64,000 bases of DNA, taken from NCBI RefSeq assembly GCF_947179165.1, contig NC_077239.1, positions 16,762,501 through 16,826,500 of the forward strand, in the 5' to 3' direction. Positions 56,551 to 64,000 of the stretch are shown one piece after another; within the stretch, counting starts at the first letter, position 1; every line of letters starts with the position of its first letter. Source of the stretch: Solanum dulcamara. Taxonomy: Eukaryota > Streptophyta > Magnoliopsida > Solanales > Solanaceae. The notes under the pieces were generated by a model. It was not told the origin of the DNA, ran no database searches, and saw nothing but the letters and a program-made list of their open reading frames with translations. The position numbers were made by a program, and so were the translations under genes.

Positions 56551-58853
56551 ACAGATAATTTATCCCATGATGTCAAACATTCTACTTCCCAACTAGAATA
56601 CAATAGTACCAAAAATCTTTTCCCAAATAAGTTAACCGATATGCCGCCAAAACTAGAACCGTAGCCAAAGTCAATGATCACGAAATCTAGTGTTACCGAC
56701 GTATCACAAAAGTCACAATTATATCAATTTATGGATGATAATATTTTTAAGAGCAAGGGTAACGCCTAACTAAGGCCAAACTACCAGGCACTAGACCGCT
56801 ATATCATTCTATAAGGATCTAAGTCCACCAGAGCGACGCCGGGACATCTAAAACAAGTTTACATCCTATACTAAGGACAACATACCCCACAGTATCAACA
56901 ACATGCTCATTCAACTCTCCTTATAATACTAATAAATAACGACAAGATACACTTGCTTCTAAATATCCAAAAAACCCGATAACAAGCCTAAAGCATGATT
57001 TCTAAAACCTAAAATATACAATCAAACTACCCAATCCAAATTCCAACTATTTCAACATTCTTTCACACATTCTGGCTCAATTTAAAGAAAGGTAAAACCG
57101 TAGCCTACCTGTAGGCTAAACACGCAGGCTCCAAATCACTATACTATAGCTTTTTCCTTTCGAACTACCTCAAAATGCTGCCACACTATCAAAAAAAGAA
57201 CCACGACATCAATACGGTCATTTAAACACTAATTTCATAATTTTTGGAGACGGACCAATTTTGGGGTCTAAAACAGGAATTGTGGAACCCGCATATGGAA
57301 TTCTAAATTTGATCCTCCAAAATAGGTTCCAAATGTCACCCCGAGCTCACAAATCATATTTATAACATAATTCGGGGTGAGAAACTATGCGGGACGAGCA
57401 TGCAACTAAAACTCATAAATTCTGACTAAAGGACCAAAAATGGCAGCATCAAAATCAGCAAATTCTAAAAATATGAACTCTTTCAAGCCAAACAAATTAC
57501 ACTATGACGATCCTTGTGAAAACCCCTACAATCTAGCCTAAAGAATCGCTCAAAACAGACTTATATTGCCCAAGATACACTCTTCCAAAATTTTACAAAA
57601 TTTCATTTTGAAAATAAGTAAATTAGTAACTAAAAATGCATTTTTACCTCAAACGAAGCTTCTCCTCGTATTTATGAGAACACCAAGAGATTCCTCAATA
57701 AATTCTCTCGAATTTAGACCCTTGAATCACCAAAATCGGATTTATATAGGTCAAGAAATAATTACTCAAAGTTCTTTAAAACTTCAATCCAAAAATGGAC
57801 ACAACTGCAAATAAAATCATGATTTTACCTGAATCGAATGCTCCAAATCAATTTTCAATCTCTCCAATGCGTTTTCCACGAAAAATCTCACAAGTTTTCC
57901 TTTTGAATCACCCAATTTGGAGCCCTAATGCTCAAGTTATGGGGTTTTAAAGTTGGAGAAAAGCCCCCCAAAAACAAAAGGGACTGCTGCTGCATTTATT
58001 TTTTCAGATTTTGGATTTTCCAAAATCTCCGATGGGGTGCTCGAAATTCGTTCGGAATCCGATGAAAATAAACCATATATGCTACCCCATTAAATTCGAT
58101 ATTCCGTACTCAATGGTGCATTCAAAATTCCATACAAGATCATTTTAATAAAAAGTGGGTCCCACATTCAAGAGTCACTTTAAGCCACATTCCATAACGG
58201 GCCTCGATATTAGTCCGGAAGCCTCAGAAAGCGAATGAAGGGACGTTCTAAACCAAAATAGACATTCCAAAACTAACCGCACTATCAAAATTTTCATTCG
58301 AGTGCGTTTTCCAAGAATGTTGACCAAAGTCAACCATAGGCTAACTTTCAAATTCAAAAGCGTCAAATGGCCCAAACTCGTATCGATTGTCTCGATAGTC
58401 ATTCAAACAGTGCTACTAGCCTAATTTGGTCATTTCAGAGCTGATGGAACCATCAGAATTTGAATTCGAGATCTCGTTGACCCAAAACTCAAAAAGTCGC
58501 AACTAAACCACCTTAAGCCTTCAAAATACCAAAACAGACTCGGGACCTCTAAAAATTCAACCAACAGTTCTTCTAGACCAAAAAACATCTCCCGAATCCA
58601 ATGGAGTCATCAGAATTCCATTCCGAGCATCGAAACTCTAAAAGTTTACCAAAGTCAAACCTTAGCTTAAAGTTCCTCAAATTCTCAACTCAAGGCCTCA
58701 AATCTTCGTTACAACTCCAAAACTAATTTCGTAAAGTCTCCTAAGCCGATTTCGACATTTCGGATTTGCTGGAATTAATGTAATTCTGTTCCGAGACCCG
58801 TAGCTCCAATTGACCGCAAATACCACTTTTTAATACTTAAAGCTTATAAAACT

Positions 58854-60802
58854 ATCCAACAAAGTACTCATCATGGCCAGGGTGCAGCTGCAGAGCAACA
58901 ACTTTGGAGATTAAACATAAGTGTTGGTGTGTGAGTGGGAGTATTTGTGCAGCAACAATAGGTGTACTATACAACATCAAACATCCTAACTATAACAACT
59001 ATGCAAACAACAACAGGGTTATCAACAACCAAACCAAGTGCAGTAACCATGGACAGGGTACTGCAGGAGCCATGGTTGGGTGGTCATTTGCTTGCTTCTG
59101 GTTTCTTTATTTGTGCAGGATTCAACTGTGGAGAGACACAAACACTAAGCAGCTGCACCAACAAGTAGCAACATCTTCAAGGAAGATAAGCCAAGAACAA
59201 GAATTCTAACCTGCAGCACACAAGGAACAACAACAAGTTAATAGTACAAGTTACAGCAGCTTGCAGATTTGTTTGGTAGTGTGTTGTTTTGTTTTTGATT
59301 GTCTGTGCAGGTATTCTAAGGAGCTGAACCTGTTCACCAGGAAGGGTCTCCTATTCTGTGAAACTTGCACCAACAAGCATCTTAACCACTACTACTATGG
59401 AAGCAACAAGGAACTGCACACAGACCTGCACCAGCCTATCCATCCCCCACATTTGTTTGTTTCTTTACTAACTGCTTATGCAAGTTCTCAGAGTCTCAAA
59501 CAAAGGGAGACAATAGCCTGGTATGCTAGGAACTCATCAACACATCAACAATCCATCCATACCAATTTCCATACTTCAACACCTGCAGCAACACTCTTGC
59601 ACCCCAGCTACAGATCCAAATTTGAGAAAACATTGCTTCTCAATTCATCAGCTGCAAACATCATCCATCATCTTCCCCACCTATATGCAGCACACAAGGA
59701 GCAACTACAAGTCAATAATACTAGTTACAGCAGCTTGCAGAATTGTTTGTTTGTGTGTTGCTCTGGGTTTGTTTGTCTGTGCAGGTATCCCAAGGAGCTG
59801 ATCCTCATCACAATGAAGGATCTATTTCTGAGTATAACATGCAACAACAAACAGCCTACCACTTCAGCAAGAGAGGCCATAAGGAATGGGTTACAGATTT
59901 GCAACAGCCTTTACATATCCTACATTTGTCTGTTTCTTTGGCCTCTTGTAGGTGCAGGTTTACAGAGCTTCAAACGAAGGGAGACTAAAGACTGGCATGC
60001 TAAGGCCTCCCCAACACTCTTCAACAATCCATACATGCCAGCTACTATGCTTCATTGTTTGCAGCAGTTCTATGGCAGCCAAGCTACTTGGAATCCTTGG
60101 TGGGTTACTTGTTTGAGTGCAGGCTACACTACTGGCTAGAACACTCCAATATGCAAGGCACCATCAGAGGAGCTTCCAAGCAGCTGCACACGTCAGAGCT
60201 GCAACACCTTCAAAATACAACATGCAAAAAGTCAGTGCCAATATTTTATCAACAACAACTCCAAGGCTGCTGGTTGCTATAGCTCAATATATTTCCTCTC
60301 CTATCATCCTCCCTAACTGATATATACATGATCTTGATGTGGATGCACCCTTCCATTTGGACTTACTTGGTATGACAAGACTAAAAAGGGCAAAGATGAA
60401 CAGAACCTCCTCACCCCATGCGAGATAGAAGGTTCATATACTTGTTCTTCTTCAATTTAGCTATGTATGATACGTAGCGTAGTTGAATAGGACTAGTGTA
60501 GATTACTTTCTTGTTTTCTCATGGAAGGGGAGAGTCTCCCTCAATTATGCTTTCTTAGTCGACTTATACCAGGAGGAGTCATCCCATAGGTTTATCGCTT
60601 TCCATCTAGTAATAGGGATGAGTAGGCCGACCTAAGTAGGTCGGCTGACTCATGAACCATCCTAAGTTCGGAGGTAAGGTTTATGTCCCCCTCCGTGTAT
60701 TTTTCTTTAATTTTATTTATGATAAGGCTTGGGGGTGCTGCTCAACCCCTGACTGTGCACGAGAGGTGGGAGCCTCGTGTAGGGTCTGTTCCCATTAAAA
60801 CA
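58854..60802 (+). mobile_element. Unrecognised 1.95-kb retroposon with internal repeats
   Basis: A 15-bp perfect duplication AAAGCTTATAAAACT flanks it (58839-58853 and 60803-60817), and the LTR sequence reads through cleanly if the insert and one copy are removed. The right end has a short A-rich tail (CCCATTAAAACA then AAAGC of the duplication), so it looks retroposed on the plus strand. Two related units of about 477 bp (from about 59213 and 59690) share TGCAGCACACAAGGARCAAC, GTTACAGCAGCTTGCAGA and TTTGTCTGTGCAGG. Downstream is a strong hairpin (60626-60645). I do not recognise RT, tRNA or 7SL similarity. It might be a processed transcript, a non-autonomous LINE passenger, or a composite retroposon. 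Confidence 0.7.
60626..60645 (+). other. Stable hairpin in the retroposon 3' part
   Basis: GCCGACCT, loop AAGT, AGGTCGGC: a perfect 8-bp G+C-rich stem. GAGT before and ACTC after can extend it past a two-base bulge on each side. In RNA it would be a strong local structure. Confidence 0.75.
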
Positions 60803-60962
60803 AAAGCTTATAAAACTCAAAATTTCCAAGGACTTAACTTTTAATAGCATTTTCTAAAAATCAACACCGGATAACAATCAGAAATGACTCGTGGCATCTA
60901 AAGGGAGGGATAAAATAGTCATTTTTCAAAAATTCCAAAAATGACCTTTAGGGTTATTATAA

Positions 60963-63900
60963 TATCCACTACTAAAAGAACTTTCATCCGCGAAAGTAAG
61001 GACAAAAGTATACCTGGAGGGTCAAATAAGTTGGGGAATTGCTCCCGCATCCCCTACTCGATCTCCCATGTAGCCTCCTCGATCGAAAGATGGCGCTAGT
61101 GGACCTTAATCATAGGGATGGGCTTAGAACGAAGCTGGCGAACATCTCTGGCTAGAATAGCAACTGGCTCCTCAACAAAAGTCAGGCGATCATCCAACTC
61201 AATAGAGTCATACTGAAGCACGTGAGACTTATCTAGAATGTACCGGCGCAGCATAGAAGCATGAAAAATAGGGTGTATAGCTGAAAATTCTGGTGGCAAA
61301 GCCAACTCATAAGCAACTGCTCCAACTCTCCTCAGAATCTCAAACGACCTGATATACCTGGGTCTGAGCTTACCTTGCCTACCGAATCTTATCACGCCCT
61401 TCAAGGGCGACACCCACAAGAACACCTGATCTCCTACCTCGAAGCGCAAGGGTCGACGCCTGCGATCAGTATAACTCTGGTGCCTACTCTGAGCTATCCT
61501 TAACCTATCCTGAATAACCCAAACTTTGGCTATAGCATCCTGAAGTAAATCGGTACTGTGCGGCCTAGGCTCTGAAGACTCAAACCAACCAACCAAAGTG
61601 CGACAACGCCTACCATATAAGGCTTCAAATGGGGCCATCTGAATACTAGAGTGGTAGCTGTTGTTGTACGCAAACTCTGTCGAAGCTAAGTACTTCTCCC
61701 AATGACCCTTGAACTCTAATACACAAGCTTACAACATATCCTCCAGAACCTGAATAGTACGCTCTGACTAGCCATCGGTCTGTGGATGAAATGCCGTACT
61801 AAGATCAACCCGGGTGCCCAACTCTCTTTGAAAGGCCCTCCAGAAACTGGAAGTAAATTGAGATCCCCTATCTGATATAATGGATATCGGTACCCCATGC
61901 ATACGCACTACCTCCTGAATATAGATTCAAGCTAGATGATCTGCAGTAAAAGTGGACCGTACTGGCAAGAAATGCGCTGACTTGGTCAATCAATCAACAA
62001 TGACCCAAATACCATCATTACCTCTAGATGTTCGAGGCAATCCCATCATGAAGTCCATGGTAATCCGTTCCCATTTTCACTTGAGAATGGATAATCTCTG
62101 AAAGACTCCACCAAGCCGCTGATGCTTGGCCTTAACCTGCTGGCAACTTAAATAATAGGATACATACTCAACTATATCTCTCTTCATACCACACCACCAG
62201 TAATGCTGTTTTAAATCCCGATACATCTTCGCGGTACCTGGATGGATAAAATATCTAGAATTGTGGGCCTAGTAAACTGAATGAAGTCTCCAACTCTGGA
62301 ATGATAAAGGCGACCATCAAACCGTAGTATGCCATCCGAATCTATAGAAGCCTGGCCACCCTCGCCTTACAATACTAACTCTCAAAACTTTACCAATGCT
62401 CCATCCTCAAAATACGGGCCATGAATCTGGTCTAGTAGAGATGATCGAGCTCCAACAAAAGCCAAAATCGGTTCAAAATATGAGATTTATAACCTGACCA
62501 TCTGATTAGCCAAATACTGGATGTCCAAGGCTAAGGATTGTTCCGCAGCAGACAAGTAAGCTAAATTACCCATACTCTCCGTCTTTCAGCTCAAGGAATC
62601 CAGTACTACATTTGCCTTGCCTGGGTGGTAAAGGATAGCGATGTCATAATCGGCTAGTAGCTCAATCCAACGCTGCTGTCTAGAATTAAGATCCTTCTGA
62701 CTCATAATGCACTATTAGCTGCGGTGATCTATATATATCTCGCAATGGACTCTATATAAGTAGTGCCTCCACATCTTGAGCGCAAAAACTACTACTGCCA
62801 GCTCCAGGTCATGGGTAGGGTAGTTGTACTTGTGCACTCTCAAATGTCTCGAAACATAAGCAATAACTCAGCTATGCTGTATCAGTACACACCCAAGACC
62901 TACACTAGAAGCATCATAATATACCGAAAAGATCTCTTCTTCAACTGGTAGAGTCAGAATAGGAGCAGTGGTAAGAAACTCCTTAAGCTTTTGAAAGCTC
63001 GACTCATACTCCTCGGACCACACAAAGGGAACATCCTAGCGGGTCAAATGGGTCAATGGGGCTGCAATGGTAGAGAAACCCTCAATGAATCATCTATAAT
63101 ACCTAAGTAATCTAATGAAACTCCGAATCTCTGTAACAAATATGGGCCTAGCCCAACCACGAATAACCTTAATCTTCACCAGATCCACTCTGATACCCTC
63201 TCTGGATACCACGTGTCCCAGAAATGCCACAGACTCCAACCAAAACTCGCACTTTGAGAATTTAGCATAAAGTTGCTGATCTCTCAAAGTTTAGAGCATA
63301 ACCCTCAAGTGTTACGCATGCTCCTCCCTACTCCGCGAGTATACCAGTATGTCATCGATGAATACAATCACGAAGGAGTCAAGATAAGGTCTGAATACTC
63401 GAGTCATAAGGTCCATAAAAGCTGCATGGGCGTTAGTAAGCCCAAAAGACATCACAAGGAACTCATAGTAACCATAGCAAGTCCATAAAGGAGTCTTAGG
63501 AATGTCGACTTCCCTAATACATAAGTAGTGGTAGCCAGACCTCAAGTCAATCTTAGAAAACACGGTCGCACCCTAAAGCTGATCAAATAGATCATCGATA
63601 CGAGGCATGGGGTAACAGTTTTTCACCGTCACCTTGTTCAACTATTTGTAATCAACACACATCCGCATAGTCCCATCCTTCTTCTTAACAAACAAGATGG
63701 GTTCACCCCACGGAGATACACTCGGGCGAATAAATCCCTTACCTAGAAGATCCTCAAACTGCACACTGAGCTCCTTAAGCTCTGCAGGGGCCATACGATA
63801 AGATGGTATAGATATAGGCTTAGTTCCCGGCTCCAAATCTATGGCAAAGTTAATATCTCTCTCTAGGGGTAGACCAGGTAGGTCAATAGGGAAGACATCA

Positions 63901-64000
63901 GTATACTCTTTAACCACAAGGACTGAATCAATAGTAAGGGCCTCGCTAGATACATCACGGACATATGCTAAGTATGCCAAGCACCCGGATGCAACTAGCC
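60963..64000 (-). pseudogene. pol of the right Ty3/gypsy element (RT, RNase H, integrase), partial
   Basis: From the right edge leftward: pre-[18 protein letters not shown] and fingers (63980-63642), palm with [12 protein letters not shown] and catalytic [11 protein letters not shown] (63563-63312), thumb (63287-63090), decayed RNase H (about 63050-62590), integrase pieces and the C-terminal end (61638-61096, with APFEALYGRRCRTLVGWFE, HPIFHASMLRRYI). After 61096 the frame reads toward EEATWEIE, the usual chromovirus tail next to the 3' LTR. Stops separate all pieces. It is a different family from the element at 1-7248, as its LTR has an unrelated start. The upstream gag side lies beyond position 64000. 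Confidence 0.88.

Larger units (their letters stand above)
55519..60962 (-). repeat. 3' LTR of the right Ty3/gypsy element, carrying an insertion
   Basis: The left end TGTCACGACCCAATTCC is the reverse of a ...GTCGTGACA LTR end, and the right end (RC ...TATAATAACCCTAAAGGTCA) matches the start of LTR B at 33940. Directly to the right lies the pol C-terminal end on the minus strand, so this is the 3' LTR. A 1.95-kb retroposon (58854-60802) sits inside; without it the LTR is about 3.5 kb. The exact right edge is uncertain by a few bases because the expected TG has changed. Confidence 0.8.

Noticed and set aside
59261..60139. 292-codon open frame in the unknown retroposon
   Set aside because: It runs through two repeated units with different local similarity in other frames, has no recognisable domain, and both other plus frames are also partly open. 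I treat it as chance reading of a repeat.

Overview
The window is nuclear DNA from a flowering plant, almost certainly a nightshade (Solanaceae; Solanum is my best guess). The reasons are genes split by GT-AG introns, A+T-rich intergenic DNA, chromovirus-type Ty3/gypsy elements with an initiator-tRNA-Met primer site, RTE-type LINEs ending in a (GTTG)n-like tail, a tRNA-derived SINE of the kind I know from Solanaceae, and a CACTA transposon. The species call is inference.

Only three host genes look intact, all on the minus strand in a gene island between about 27.6 and 45.5 kb: an Abraxas/BRISC-type MPN protein (two exons, 27651-28806), a leucine-rich-repeat receptor kinase of the IMK2/IMK3 type (two exons, 36308-39015) and a single-exon PRA1 (prenylated Rab acceptor) membrane protein (44794-45441). 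They are ordinary neighbours with no operon-like link. A fourth host-derived sequence, a DREB2-like AP2 gene fragment (10193-10415), has been cut by a retrotransposon.

Left part (1-10.4 kb): a DREB2-like gene relic is interrupted by a Ty1/copia element (7249-10192, + strand), which is itself interrupted by a Ty3/gypsy element on the minus strand (1-7248: 5' LTR, PBS, gag, protease, RT/RNase H, integrase) that runs off the left edge. Next (about 11.8-20.5 kb) comes a decayed Helitron with RPA-like exons, a PIF1-type helicase C-terminus and a textbook 3' hairpin plus CTAG end at 20490. The helicase is split by an RTE LINE (13828-15724), and the LINE's own target duplication is split by a solo gypsy LTR (15734-19142). 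A truncated L1 (19505-20337) lies between helicase and Helitron end.

Middle (20.5-46.9 kb): A+T-rich spacer with MITEs, LINE/SINE fragments, a cluster of three gypsy LTRs (30.4-35.7 kb) and the three host genes. One MITE carries a 37-bp LINE-tail insertion with a 13-bp target duplication.

Right part (46.9-64 kb): a CACTA element on the minus strand (left end at 46965) with TNP2-type transposase, interrupted by a solo LTR (48105-50426) and an RTE LINE (about 50.6-51.56 kb). After an A+T-rich repeat block comes a second Ty3/gypsy element (3' LTR from 55519, degenerate pol from 61.0 kb to the right edge). Its LTR carries an unrecognised 1.95-kb retroposon with internal repeats and a 15-bp target duplication (58854-60802), the best candidate here for something undescribed.
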